Positions 24,618 through 32,966 are shown, counted from the first letter of the stretch. The stretch is 64,000 nucleotides of DNA from an uncultured Collinsella sp. (GCA_900758475.1 CAAERQ010000003.1:1-64000); one strand, 5' to 3'. Notes: generated by a model from the sequence alone, not told the origin. A program made the numbers and translations.

Positions 24618-25727
24618 GTGGCAGTGAAGATTGAGCGGCGCAACGAGCCGACAAGCGAACAGCTAGCGGCTTCCGTAATCCTAACAGGCGCCTCGGCGCT
24701 ACGCATGATGCGCGCCGAGCGCCGGCAGATGGGCTACATAAGCTGGAAGGACCTCGATCCCGATGAAGAGCGCCGTGTGCTGCGCACGTCGTCGCCCTCG
24801 ACCGAGGACATCTATCTTCCCGACTTGGTGCGGATTGGGGCCGCAAGCGGCGAGGTGCAAGAGGATTTGTGCTTGCTGGTAGGGTCTGCAGCGCAGCGCC
24901 GCCGCATTCTTGGCGTGAGCTGGTCCGTATGCTCCGGGTTGCCCGCTGGCTCGATTCTAGAGGTGGAACCGGGGGTGTACAGTCTATCTCCCGAGGCCCT
25001 TTGTGTTGCCGTTGCGCGCGAGGTCGGCTGCATCCAGGCATTTGCCCTGGCCCAGGAGCTGTGCTCTAAGATTTCGCTGAGTGACCGCGGGAAGTATCTG
25101 CCTCCCTACACCTCGCCCGTTACGAATAAACTTGCAAAGGACAAGGACCAGCCAGCAGACGTGGGCTACTTTGAGGTTGAGCCGGTGCTGACGCCCGATC
25201 GTCTGGCAGATTACCTCGCGGTATGCAAGGGGAATGCGGCCAAAAAACTGCAGCGTCTGTGTCCCTACTTGTCAGAAAACTTGCGCTCGCCCATGGAGTG
25301 CATCATGCTCGCTCTGTTTTCGCTTCCGTTTTCCTATGGCGGATTTGCCTGCGGTCCCTTTAAGACCGACTACAAGATTGAGTTCGATGACCGCGCGCAG
25401 GCAATCTCGGGGATGCCGCATGCAGTTTGCGATGCGTATCAGGAAGCAGCCCGGTTTGACCTGGAATACAACGGTGAGCTGGGTCATTCCTCCCGGAGGG
25501 GACGTATCCATGATGAAAAGCGCAACACGGGCTTGATTACTATGGGAATCGAGGTCGCGACGGTCAACAACGAAATGCTCTGTGACATGGAAGCGATGGA
25601 AGCACTCGCATGGCGCATCCACCAGCGCATGAGTAAGCGATATCGCAACCGTGTTGACGCTCGCAGAAAGAAACAAGAGGCGCTATTTAACACGCTGCGG
25701 GCGTGTTTTGGGCTTAAACCCGCCTAA
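24618..25727 (+). CDS. Uncharacterised protein with Vsr/DUF559-like nuclease fold C-terminus
   Basis: No firm family name. The 369-aa protein has an N-terminal half with SWKDLDPDEERRVLRTSSPSTED, followed by a strand-rich region (LEVEPGVYSLSPEALCVAVA). The C-terminal part, about residues 280-315, reads FDLEYNGELGHSSRRG, then HDEKRNTGLITMGIEVATVN. This matches the order D/E-Y-x-G...H...D..R...L...G.x.V of PD-(D/E)xK nucleases of the Vsr/DUF559 group, often fused to AbiEi-like regulators in actinobacteria. It starts with GTG, ten bases after comF, with only a weak ribosome binding site. Function unknown; defence or toxin-antitoxin use is a guess. Confidence 0.72.
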   Translation: MAVKIERRNEPTSEQLAASVILTGASALRMMRAERRQMGYISWKDLDPDEERRVLRTSSPSTEDIYLPDLVRIGAASGEVQEDLCLLVGSAAQRRRILGVSWSVCSGLPAGSILEVEPGVYSLSPEALCVAVAREVGCIQAFALAQELCSKISLSDRGKYLPPYTSPVTNKLAKDKDQPADVGYFEVEPVLTPDRLADYLAVCKGNAAKKLQRLCPYLSENLRSPMECIMLALFSLPFSYGGFACGPFKTDYKIEFDDRAQAISGMPHAVCDAYQEAARFDLEYNGELGHSSRRGRIHDEKRNTGLITMGIEVATVNNEMLCDMEAMEALAWRIHQRMSKRYRNRVDARRKKQEALFNTLRACFGLKPA

Positions 25728-25763
25728 CAATGCTCTGAAACAGGGGGGGGTGGATATATGCTC

Positions 25764-25980
25764 TGGCCAAAATATAGCAAATATGAGTACTGCTACAAAT
25801 TCAGTAACAGCAAAATCAGGGATTTTGGGACTGGAAGATGGGGTAAATTAGAAAGATATTAAACAAATGTGGAATATCCTGGCATCAATCTGACGTTATA
25901 GAGCATGAAAACAGCTTGCAGAGCCAAAAACTCCTGCTACTAAATTGGTAACAGTACTCATATTTGCTATTTTTTGGCCA
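25764..25980. repeat. 217-bp MITE-like element with 47-bp inverted termini
   Basis: The left arm (25764-25810) and right arm (25934-25980) are imperfect inverted copies, agreeing at about 40 of 47 positions, beginning TGGCCAAAA and containing AGCAAATATGAGTACTG. Tips can form small hairpins (CTGYTAC/GTAACAG). The 123-bp AT-rich centre has no open frame. A solo arm occurs at 11341-11390. This explains most of the 410-bp gap after the nuclease-like gene. Confidence 0.75.
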
Positions 25981-26101
25981 CGGCGCCCTAAGACGGGTGT
26001 GTTGGGGCTTTCCATAGGGGAGCGACGGGCTTAATCAGAGCGCGTGCGGCCCGTCCTGACCTGCGAAATCTGTACTCGCGATGCGAATAACGCCCCTAAC
26101 C

Positions 26102-26130
26102 TTAAACTTTAGCTTGAACTTAGCTATAAT
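26102..26130 (+). promoter_or_regulatory. Promoter of the structured RNA / lipoprotein leader
   Basis: TTAAAC at 26102-26107 and a perfect TATAAT at 26125-26130 are separated by 17 bp. Transcription would begin near 26137, which is exactly where the paired 5' arm of the RNA starts (26138). Confidence 0.7.
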
Positions 26131-26137
26131 GCGCTAC

Positions 26138-26402
26138 GTTCCTACCAGGCTGTGGTTGCGGACGGACGAAATGCCCGTCCTAGTCCAAGACAGACGCGGT
26201 CAAAGGGATCCACGTAAGCGACCGCGTGCGCGCGGCGCGATCATGGCGCGTCCTAGATGTAAGCCGCACCGTCCGTTCTACTTTCTTTGGGGCAATACCG
26301 CCTCGCGGGCGAGCGGGCCAGTCGTGAAGGTGGCTGCGGCCTCCCGAGCAAACACCCCGGTGCGCAAGTGTGGGGTCAAATACCAGGTCAGCTGGTGGGA
26401 AC
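26138..26402 (+). ncRNA. Structured non-coding RNA candidate, probably raiA-type RNA
   Basis: The ends form a long-range stem: 26138-26152 (GTTCCTACCAGGCTG) pairs with 26389-26402 (CAGCTGGTGGGAAC) in about 14 pairs with one bulge. Inside are strong local stems, for example GGACGG with CCGTCC near 26161-26181, CGGACGG with CCGTCCG over a longer range, and ACCCC with GGGGT near 26353-26376. The 3' arm can alternatively pair locally (ACCAG-gtcag-CTGGT). A promoter lies at the right distance. raiA RNAs are large structured RNAs of Firmicutes and Actinobacteria found close to raiA (hpf) and often to comF, exactly the context here. I have not matched the family's consensus bases, so identity is inferred from context. 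Confidence 0.6.
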
Positions 26403-26479
26403 AACCTGATATTCCGCGCAACGCACGGATCGTATACGACACAGAAGGCAGGGTAGTGGACATGGTGAGGGGCAGCTTG

Positions 26480-27487
26480 ATGCACGCGGCTCGGTTAGGT
26501 GCTGGGACCGCAGCGGTCATCGCCGTTTTGGGCCTGAGCGGATGCGCGTTCAACCCGCTGTCTACGTTCACGACTCCCACGATCGACCAGATCGAGTACG
26601 AGACCGTCACGCCGGCGGTGTCGGACGATGCCCTGGTCACTCCTGGAACCCTGACGGTCGCCCTCGATACTTCCGATGCGCCGCAGGCCATGCAGGGCGC
26701 CGACGGCGAGCTCACGGGATATGCGGTTGACGCCGCCCGCGCCCTCGCAAGCCGCATGGGCCTTAAGGTCGCCTTTGTCGATGCGTCCTCGGCAGGTTCC
26801 GCGCTCGGCGACAAAAAGGCTGATATCTTTATCGGCGAGATCAACTCCACAGACGGGGACGTTAGCACGCTCGGCACCTGCCTGTACGATGCCGCTTCTG
26901 TGTTCGGTAAAACCAGCGATGGTGGGTCGCTAAGCGTTTCCACCGATACCCTTAACACGTCTACCCTGGGTGTCCAGATGTCCTCGGCCTCGCAGGAGGC
27001 GCTTGCTAAGCAGAGCATCACCGCCAACCAAAAGACCTACTCCAACATCAACGAGTGCTTTGAGGCGCTCGAGTCCGGCGAGGTCGACTATGTGATCTGC
27101 GACTCCACGGCCGGCGGCTACCTTGCACGCCTGATGAGCGAGGTCTCCTATGTCGGTGCGCTCGAGGCGCCCTCGACGCTTGGTGTTGCGGGCCTCTCGT
27201 CCAATGACGAACTGTGCCGTGCCGTGAGCGATGCCCTCGACAGCATCACGGTCGACGGTACGCTCGAGGCAGTCCACTGCGTATGGTATGGCACGATGCC
27301 CTACGACCTCACCACTAAGACGGTTTCGGGCGCTAACGTGCAGCCGGGCGACTCTGAGTCCAGTGAGACCACGTCCTCCGGCAGCGAGTCCTCCGATTCC
27401 AACAATGAGACCGCATCCTCCGAGGACAAATCGTCCAGCCAGGAAGGCACCATCACTGACGACGACATTAACAAACTTAATAGCTAG
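26480..27487 (+). CDS. Substrate-binding lipoprotein, SBP_bac_3 type
   Basis: A 335-aa exported lipoprotein. The signal peptide MHAARLGAGTAAVIAVLGLSGC ends in the lipobox LSGC. The mature part resembles amino-acid ABC transporter receptors: LTVALDTSDAPQAMQGADGELTGYAVDAARALASRMG, then KADIFIGEI and FEALESGEVDYVICD. The C-terminal 50 residues are a Ser/Glu-rich spacer. The ATG at 26480 follows GAGGGG by seven bases; earlier in-frame codons run through the RNA and are not considered coding. No permease or ATPase gene is adjacent, so it may serve a distant transporter or act as a sensor. Confidence 0.82.
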   Translation: MHAARLGAGTAAVIAVLGLSGCAFNPLSTFTTPTIDQIEYETVTPAVSDDALVTPGTLTVALDTSDAPQAMQGADGELTGYAVDAARALASRMGLKVAFVDASSAGSALGDKKADIFIGEINSTDGDVSTLGTCLYDAASVFGKTSDGGSLSVSTDTLNTSTLGVQMSSASQEALAKQSITANQKTYSNINECFEALESGEVDYVICDSTAGGYLARLMSEVSYVGALEAPSTLGVAGLSSNDELCRAVSDALDSITVDGTLEAVHCVWYGTMPYDLTTKTVSGANVQPGDSESSETTSSGSESSDSNNETASSEDKSSSQEGTITDDDINKLNS

Positions 27488-27552
27488 TTATTGCTAGGGG
27501 TGGTGTCTCCTATACCTTGGAAAGGACACCTCTTCACGGTTTCAACACGCAC

Positions 27553-27586
27553 TGCCGGGCTTCCCCAATAGGGGAGCCCGGCTTTT
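27553..27586 (+). terminator. Terminator after the lipoprotein gene
   Basis: GCCGGGCTTCCCC pairs with GGGGAGCCCGGC across a four-base loop, ending in TTTT. In the 317-bp gap before hpf it is the only clear structure; the rest presumably holds the hpf promoter, which I could not fix. Confidence 0.88.
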
Positions 27587-27804
27587 CCATCCCTATAAAA
27601 CCAGCAGGTCAAAGCCAATTTTTGGGACCAAATATAAAGCCGCCAGCTCCCTCCTATAGCGCACTTTGCCATGGAAAAGTACGAGACTTCGGTATGCGGT
27701 ATCAAGCAATCGTTATTCGGGTCTTTAGGAATCCGCGTGATTAAATGCACGGCAATGGGTACATAGCCAGTACAGTAAGTCCCCGAGGCAGATTGGAGCC
27801 ACGT

Positions 27805-28389
27805 ATGGATATCAAGGTTTCTGGACGCAAGACGACGGTAACCGATGCTCTGCGTGCGCATGTGGATGAGAAGATCGGCGAGGCGCTCAAGGTTTTCGAT
27901 ATCGAGCCCATGACGGTCGACGTTGTACTTCGCTATGAGAAGAACCCCTCGAACCCCAACCCGGCAATCGTCGAGGTTACGGTTCGTGCCCGCGGTTCGG
28001 TGATTCGCGTTGCCGAGCACGGTGCAGATATGTACGCCGCCATCGACCTCTCCGCCGATAAGGTCACCCGCCAGCTGCGTAAGTTCAAGACCAAGGTCGT
28101 GGACAACCGCCAGGGCGGTGCCAGCGCCGCGGATGTCGCACCGGTCGAGCGCGTCGAGGATCTGGCCGACCTGCTGCTGCCCGAGGAGGAGGACGACCTG
28201 CTCGTCCGCGAGAAGGTCATCGACGTCACCCCGATGACTGAGGAGCAGGCGCTGGTGCAGACCGATCTGCTTGGTCATGACTTCTACGTGTTCGAGAACG
28301 CGACGACTGGCCTCATCAATGTGGTGTATCACCGTAAGAATGGTGGATATGGCATCATCAAGCCCCGCATCGAAACACTTGACGAGTAA
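27805..28389 (+). CDS. hpf: Ribosome hibernation promoting factor, long form
   Basis: A 194-aa protein that dimerises 70S ribosomes into inactive 100S particles in stationary phase. The N-terminal S30AE domain begins MDIKVSGRKTTVTDALRAHVDEKI and contains VRARGSVIRVAEHGADMYAAIDLSADKV (shown in parts). After a variable linker the C-terminal dimerisation domain reads PMTEEQALVQTDLLGHDFYVF and NVVYHRKNGGYGIIKP. The ATG at 27805 has TTGGAG upstream; the frame's earlier ATG is not supported. Also called raiA/yfiA. A terminator follows at once. Confidence 0.95.
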   Translation: MDIKVSGRKTTVTDALRAHVDEKIGEALKVFDIEPMTVDVVLRYEKNPSNPNPAIVEVTVRARGSVIRVAEHGADMYAAIDLSADKVTRQLRKFKTKVVDNRQGGASAADVAPVERVEDLADLLLPEEEDDLLVREKVIDVTPMTEEQALVQTDLLGHDFYVFENATTGLINVVYHRKNGGYGIIKPRIETLDE

Positions 28390-28418
28390 AATACGTTAAC
28401 TTGCATGAGTTAACGGTT

Positions 28419-28450
28419 GGCGGCCATCCCATGCGGGTGGCCGCCTTTTT
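28419..28450 (+). terminator. Terminator after hpf
   Basis: GGCGGCCATCCC pairs with GGGTGGCCGCC over a four-base loop and ends in five Ts. Confidence 0.92.
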
Positions 28451-28468
28451 ACGTAAGGAGTCGCTTTG

Positions 28469-29422
28469 ATGGACAAGGCCGCATCCGCCGGTCATTCGGA
28501 CCGTTGCCGCATCGTCGTCGATACCTGCTGCGACTTTAGCCCCGAGGTCGCCGCGAACCTCGATGTCGATATCCTGGGTTTCCCCTTCATTATCGATGGC
28601 GAAGAGCGCACGGATGACATCTGGTCGAGCATCACACCCAAGGAGTTCTACGACCGGATGCGCGCCGGTGCCCGCGTGTCCACCTCGGCTGTGTCGCTCG
28701 GTCGCTATATCGAGTTCTTTACCGAGTGCGCCAAAGAGGGCACGCCCACGGTCTACCTGTGCTTTACCTCGGCGCTGTCGTCGAGCTACAACTCCGCGTG
28801 CCAGGCGGCAGATGCCGTGCGCGCCGAGTATCCCGATTTTGAGCTGTACGTGGTCGACAACGCTCTGCCCTGTGCGACCGGCGCGCTCTTGGCGCTCGAG
28901 GCCGTGCGCCAGCGTTCGGCGGGACTGACCGCCAAGCAGCTGGTCGATTGGGCAAACGAGGCAAAGACCTACGTCCACGGCTACTTTACGCTCGAGAGCT
29001 TCGACGCACTGGCTGCCGGCGGCCGCATTCCGCCCGCGGCAGCGCAGCTCACGGCAAAGCTCGATGTCAAGCCCGAGCTCTCCTACGACCTGGCCGGCTC
29101 GCTGTCGCTGATCGGCGTCAACCGCGGCCGCAAGAAGGCACTCAAGTCCATCCTCAAGTCGTTCCGCGAGAACTACGTGCCCGACCGCACCATGCCCATC
29201 GCCATCATGACGGCCGATGCCGAAAAGGACGGCGACTGGCTCGAAGCCGCCATCCGCAAGGAGGAGGGCTGCGCCGACGTTACGATCATTCGCGGCTCCG
29301 TGGGTCCCACCATCGGCTCGCACGTGGGCCCCGGCATGGTGGCCTGCGCGTTTTGGGGTAAGAACCGCGCCGACAAGGCGTCGCTTTCCGACCGCATCGC
29401 CCGTCGCGTGCGCGGTCAGTAG
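28469..29422 (+). CDS. DegV-family fatty-acid-binding protein
   Basis: A 317-aa DegV/FakB-type protein. It starts with the family pattern CRIVVDTCCDFSPEVA and has STSAVSLGRYIEFF, with SxLSSSYNSA further on (FTSALSSSYNSACQAAD). RGSVGPTIGSHVGPGMVACAFWG is the conserved C-terminal pocket (two shorter parts quoted together). FakB proteins present fatty acids to the kinase FakA for phospholipid synthesis; whether this paralogue does so is unknown. AAGGAG lies eight bases before the ATG at 28469. Confidence 0.9.
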   Translation: MDKAASAGHSDRCRIVVDTCCDFSPEVAANLDVDILGFPFIIDGEERTDDIWSSITPKEFYDRMRAGARVSTSAVSLGRYIEFFTECAKEGTPTVYLCFTSALSSSYNSACQAADAVRAEYPDFELYVVDNALPCATGALLALEAVRQRSAGLTAKQLVDWANEAKTYVHGYFTLESFDALAAGGRIPPAAAQLTAKLDVKPELSYDLAGSLSLIGVNRGRKKALKSILKSFRENYVPDRTMPIAIMTADAEKDGDWLEAAIRKEEGCADVTIIRGSVGPTIGSHVGPGMVACAFWGKNRADKASLSDRIARRVRGQ

Positions 29423-29520
29423 GCAAGTAACGCGGCCGTAATCGATCCCAGCTCACTGCCCAAACGCTGGCATCGAGTATTCAACCTAGTAATAACACCC
29501 AACCCAAAAGGAAAGGTTTC

Positions 29521-30600
29521 ATGGCAAACAAGCTCTCTGTCGCATTTATCGGCACCGGAATTATGGGTGCCCCCATTGCCGGCCACATTCTGGACGCTGG
29601 CTATCCCGTCACGGTCAACAACCGCACCAAGTCCAAGGCCGCAGCGCTCGTTGAGCGCGGTGCCGTCTGGGCCGATACGCCGGCAGATGCCGCGGCGAAC
29701 GCCGACGTCGTCTTTACCATGGTGGGTTATCCCTCCGAGGTCGAGGAGCTCTACCTGGCGAGTGACGGTCTGCTCGCGTGCACTAAGCCCGGCGCGGTCC
29801 TGATCGACCTTACCACGAGCTCGCCCGAGCTGGCGCGCGACATTGCCGAGGCCGCCCAGGTCTCCGGCCGCATGGCGTTTGACTGCCCCGTCACCGGCGG
29901 CGAGTCGGGTGCCATCGCCGGCACGCTCACGGCTATCGTGGGCGCCACCGAGAACGACATCGCGCCGGTCCGCGACATCCTTTCCACCTTTGCGGCAACC
30001 ATCTGCTGCTTCGATGGCGCCGGCAAGGGTCAGGCTGCCAAGCTTGCCAACCAGGTGTCGCTGGGCGCCTGCATGGTTGGCATGGCAGACGCCATGGCGT
30101 TTGCCGAGCTGAGCGGCCTTGATCTTGAGAAGACCCGTCAGATGATCCTGGGCGGCACCGGCAAGTCCGGCGCCATGGAGAGCCTGGCGCCCAAGGCACT
30201 CGACGGCGACTACAAGCCCGGCTTTATGGTCGAGCACTTCATCAAGGACCTGCGCTTGGCGCTCGCCTACGCCGATGACCGCGAGCTTGCGCTGCCCGGC
30301 GCCGACGTGGCCTTTACGCTTTACGACATGCTCGATGCCATCGGTGGCGCCAAGCTGGGTACCCAGGCCGTCACGGTCCTCTATAAGGAGGAGGCCGATG
30401 CCATCGCCGCCGGTCTGGACTGGTCGCAGTATCGTCCCGAGGAGCACGGTGCTCACGAGGAGGGCTGTGGTTGCGGCGAGCATGGCGACGATCACGAGTG
30501 CGGTTGCGGTCACCATCACGGCGAGGACCACGAGTGCTGCGGCGGTCACGGTCATGACGACGGCCACGAGTGCTGCTGCGGCCACCATCACGGGGAGTAG
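29521..30600 (+). CDS. NAD(P)-dependent beta-hydroxyacid dehydrogenase with His/Cys-rich metal-binding tail
   Basis: Residues 1-300 are a complete 3-hydroxyisobutyrate / 2-hydroxy-3-oxopropionate reductase family enzyme: Rossmann motif AFIGTGIMGAPIAGHIL, substrate loop FDCPVTGGESGA, catalytic lysine in GKGQAAKLANQVSLG, and the late PLALKALDGDY-like region SLAPKALDGDYKPGF. Residues about 305-359 are added: roughly 14 His and 9 Cys in clusters such as HECGCGHHHGEDHECC. Such a tail resembles those of SlyD or HypB and should bind nickel, zinc or copper. AAAGGAAAG precedes the ATG. It starts a probable operon with the next three genes. The acid it reduces is unknown. Confidence 0.9.
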   Translation: MANKLSVAFIGTGIMGAPIAGHILDAGYPVTVNNRTKSKAAALVERGAVWADTPADAAANADVVFTMVGYPSEVEELYLASDGLLACTKPGAVLIDLTTSSPELARDIAEAAQVSGRMAFDCPVTGGESGAIAGTLTAIVGATENDIAPVRDILSTFAATICCFDGAGKGQAAKLANQVSLGACMVGMADAMAFAELSGLDLEKTRQMILGGTGKSGAMESLAPKALDGDYKPGFMVEHFIKDLRLALAYADDRELALPGADVAFTLYDMLDAIGGAKLGTQAVTVLYKEEADAIAAGLDWSQYRPEEHGAHEEGCGCGEHGDDHECGCGHHHGEDHECCGGHGHDDGHECCCGHHHGE

Positions 30601-30605
30601 CGCCC

Positions 30606-31034
30606 ATGAGCTGGACGTTCGTGGTGCTTGCGCTGGCGCTCTTTCTCTTTGCGATCTACATCGGCTTTTTGTGCGGCCAGTGGGCGTGCGAAAAGCGCGT
30701 CATCACCAAGCGCGACTACTGGATTGCCAACTTTGCGGGAGCGGCGGCAGTCGTCCTGCTGACCTGGGTGTTCTCGCTGTTCCCGCTGGTGCAGTTTGCG
30801 CCGATCGGCTGGCTCGGCGGCTTTATCGCCGGCCTTAAGATGAGCTTTGGCGAGTCCGTCGGTCCGTGGCGCAAGCACGACGAGGTCTTTAACGTCAACA
30901 AGGCACACCGCGCCGCCGCCGACGCGGGCGATGCCGAGGAACGCCGCCGTGCGCGTCGTAATGGCGCTGCCGACCGACAGCTCATCTCGGTCACCGATGA
31001 CAGCAAGGGTGCTGGCAAGCACGCTAAGAAATAG
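30606..31034 (+). CDS. Two-segment membrane protein of unknown function
   Basis: I do not recognise it. The 142-aa protein has two membrane helices, FVVLALALFLFAIYIGFLCG and FAGAAAVVLLTWVFSLFPLV, followed by a charged cytoplasmic-type tail rich in Arg, Ala and Lys ending GKHAKK. The ATG at 30606 sits five bases after the dehydrogenase stop, and the HEAT-like gene begins 15 bases after its own stop, so the genes are co-transcribed. Confidence 0.78.
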   Translation: MSWTFVVLALALFLFAIYIGFLCGQWACEKRVITKRDYWIANFAGAAAVVLLTWVFSLFPLVQFAPIGWLGGFIAGLKMSFGESVGPWRKHDEVFNVNKAHRAAADAGDAEERRRARRNGAADRQLISVTDDSKGAGKHAKK

Positions 31035-31049
31035 TAAAAAGAGGTAACT

Positions 31050-31748
31050 ATGGCAGAAAACAAAGACGAACAGCTCACCGACGAGGAGCTGGCACAGCTT
31101 CAGCTGGCAGAGGAGAACGAGAATGCCGTCGACCGTCTGGTCCAGGAGCTCGGCTGCCCCACGCGCCGCATCCGCCAGTTTGCCGCCCGCGTGCTGCACC
31201 TGCTCGCCGAGCGCGATCCGCAGCGCGTCGTGCCCTGCGTCCCCGCGCTGATCGAGGCGCTCGACCGCCCCGAGGCTCAGACCCGCTGGGAGGCCCTCGA
31301 TGCCCTGACGGCGCTTGCCACCACCTGTCCCGAGCAGCTGGGCGATGCCTTTGAGGGCGCCGAGACCGCACTGTTCGACGAGATTTCCTCCACGCTGCGC
31401 TATGCCGCCTTCCGCCTGCTGTGCGTGTGGGGCGCCACGAGCGTCGAGCGTTCGCGCGAGGCTTGGCCCATCCTGGACGAGGCCATTCAGTGCTACCACG
31501 GCGACCTCGAGTATCGCGACATGCTCGGTTGCCTGTACGAGTTTGGCCAGGGCGAGATCGACGCCGAGGTCGCCGAGAAGCTTGCGCTGCGCCTTAAGTT
31601 CGATGCCGAGAACGGCAAGGGCAGCTATCTCAAGGCCCGTTCGAGCGAGATTTGCGAAATGCTTGTTAAACGCTTTGACCTTGATCTCTCCAAAAAGAAG
31701 AAGCGTGCTAGCGTTAAAAAATCTGACGCCGCCGAAGACGAGGAGTAA
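31050..31748 (+). CDS. HEAT-repeat-like helical protein
   Basis: A 232-aa soluble, all-helical protein. Segments such as RRIRQFAARVLHLLAERDPQRVVPCVPALIEALD and the following QTRWEALDALTALATTCP have the spacing of HEAT or PBS-lyase repeats (quoted in two pieces). The N-terminus is acidic (DEQLTDEELAQLQLAEENENA) and the C-terminus basic (KKKKRASVKK). Such folds are scaffolds for protein contacts. Its stop is six bases from the isocitrate dehydrogenase start, but no functional link is known. Confidence 0.75.
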   Translation: MAENKDEQLTDEELAQLQLAEENENAVDRLVQELGCPTRRIRQFAARVLHLLAERDPQRVVPCVPALIEALDRPEAQTRWEALDALTALATTCPEQLGDAFEGAETALFDEISSTLRYAAFRLLCVWGATSVERSREAWPILDEAIQCYHGDLEYRDMLGCLYEFGQGEIDAEVAEKLALRLKFDAENGKGSYLKARSSEICEMLVKRFDLDLSKKKKRASVKKSDAAEDEE

Positions 31749-31754
31749 CAGATT

Positions 31755-32840
31755 ATGGCGCACGATGTAGTCCTGATTCCCGGTGACGGTATCGGTCCCG
31801 AGATTACGCAGGCCATGCGCCGCGTGGTCGAGGCCACCGGTGTCCAGATCAATTGGAATGTCCAGGAGGCCGGTGCCGGCGTCATGGACGAGTTTGGCAC
31901 GCCGCTGCCCCAGCACGTGCTCGATGCGGTCGCCGAGACCAAGGTTGCCATCAAGGGTCCCATCACCACGCCGGTCGGCACGGGTTTCCGCAGCGTTAAC
32001 GTCGCCCTGCGCAAGCACTTCGACCTGTACGCCTGTGTGCGCCCCTGCCTGTCGCAGCCGGGCGACGGCTCGCGCTTCCGCGATGTCGACCTGGTCATCG
32101 TGCGCGAGAATACCGAGGACCTCTACGCCGGCATCGAGTTCGATGAGGGCGCTGCCGAGGTCGAGGAGCTCTCGCAGCTTGTCGAGCGGTCGGGTCAGAA
32201 GACCTTCGCCGCCGATTCCGCCATCTCGATCAAGCCGATCTCCATCGCCAAGAGCCGCCGTATTGTGGAGTACGCCTTTGAGTACGCCCGCCGTTGCGGC
32301 CGCAAAAAGGTGACGGCCGTACACAAGGCAAACATCATGAAAGCGACTGACGGCCTGTTCCTGCGCGTTGCGCGCGAGGTGGCCGCCAACTATCCCGATA
32401 TCGAGTTCAACGACAAGATCGTCGACGCCACCTGCATGGGCCTGGTCCAGAACCCCAACGACTTCGATGTCCTGGTGCTACCCAACCTGTACGGCGACAT
32501 CGTGAGCGACCTGTGCGCCGGCCTGGTGGGTGGCTTAGGGATGGCCCCCGGCTCCAACATCGGTGCCGACTGCGCCATCTTCGAGGCAACGCACGGCTCA
32601 GCGCCCGATATCGCTGGCCAGGATATCGCCAACCCCACGGCCGAGATTCTCTCTGCTGCGATGATGCTCGATCACCTGGGCGAGAACGACGCTGCCAATC
32701 GCATTCGCGCCGCCGTATCTGCCACGCTCGACGAGGGCGAGCAGGTTACCGGTGACGTGCGCCGTGCCCAGACCGGCTCCGTCGAGGGCGCCGTGGGCAC
32801 GCAGGCCTTTGCCGATGCCGTTATCGCGCACCTGGCCTAA
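31755..32840 (+). CDS. Isocitrate/isopropylmalate dehydrogenase family protein, probably NAD-isocitrate dehydrogenase
   Basis: A 361-aa decarboxylating dehydrogenase. It starts VVLIPGDGIGPEITQAM, has the substrate-binding GTGFRSVNVALRKHFDLYA and VRENTEDLYAGIE motifs, the catalytic KVTAVHKANIMKATDG lysine region, and the nucleotide-site ATHGSAPDIAGQDIANP. The serine in GFRSVNVALR is in the position of the isocitrate-binding residue, and the short form resembles NAD-dependent isocitrate or homoisocitrate dehydrogenases more than LeuB. No leu or citrate genes are adjacent. It likely supplies 2-oxoglutarate for glutamate synthesis in an incomplete TCA cycle. Confidence 0.87.
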   Translation: MAHDVVLIPGDGIGPEITQAMRRVVEATGVQINWNVQEAGAGVMDEFGTPLPQHVLDAVAETKVAIKGPITTPVGTGFRSVNVALRKHFDLYACVRPCLSQPGDGSRFRDVDLVIVRENTEDLYAGIEFDEGAAEVEELSQLVERSGQKTFAADSAISIKPISIAKSRRIVEYAFEYARRCGRKKVTAVHKANIMKATDGLFLRVAREVAANYPDIEFNDKIVDATCMGLVQNPNDFDVLVLPNLYGDIVSDLCAGLVGGLGMAPGSNIGADCAIFEATHGSAPDIAGQDIANPTAEILSAAMMLDHLGENDAANRIRAAVSATLDEGEQVTGDVRRAQTGSVEGAVGTQAFADAVIAHLA

Positions 32841-32898
32841 GGGAGGCACGCTGCAAACGCCTAAATAGTACTTAAGTGTTTGCGTATAACCTAAGAAT

Positions 32899-32930
32899 CA
32901 ATACGCCCGGCGCTCTGTCGGGCGTATTCT
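32899..32930 (+). terminator. Terminator-like hairpin before the SurA-like gene
   Basis: AATACGCCCG and CGGGCGTATT are perfect 10-bp arms. A GCAAACGC/GTGTTTGC inverted repeat at about 32852-32882 lies just upstream. Confidence 0.75.
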
Positions 32931-32966
32931 ATTGAGGACTATGTTTCCTAACAAGGAGTAACCGAT

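Noticed and set aside
26138..26402. tmRNA, RNase P RNA, SRP RNA or T-box
   Set aside because: No tRNA-like ends or tag sequence, no GAGGAAAGTC core, no GGAAGGAAGCAGCC-type SRP loop and no T-box bulge sequence are present. A GCGGGCCAGTC stretch resembles E. coli 6S RNA but is too short to rely on.
26081..26479. Upstream extension of the lipoprotein frame as a coding N-terminus
   Set aside because: It begins before the promoter, would place a lipoprotein signal peptide mid-protein, and overlaps the paired arms of the RNA candidate.
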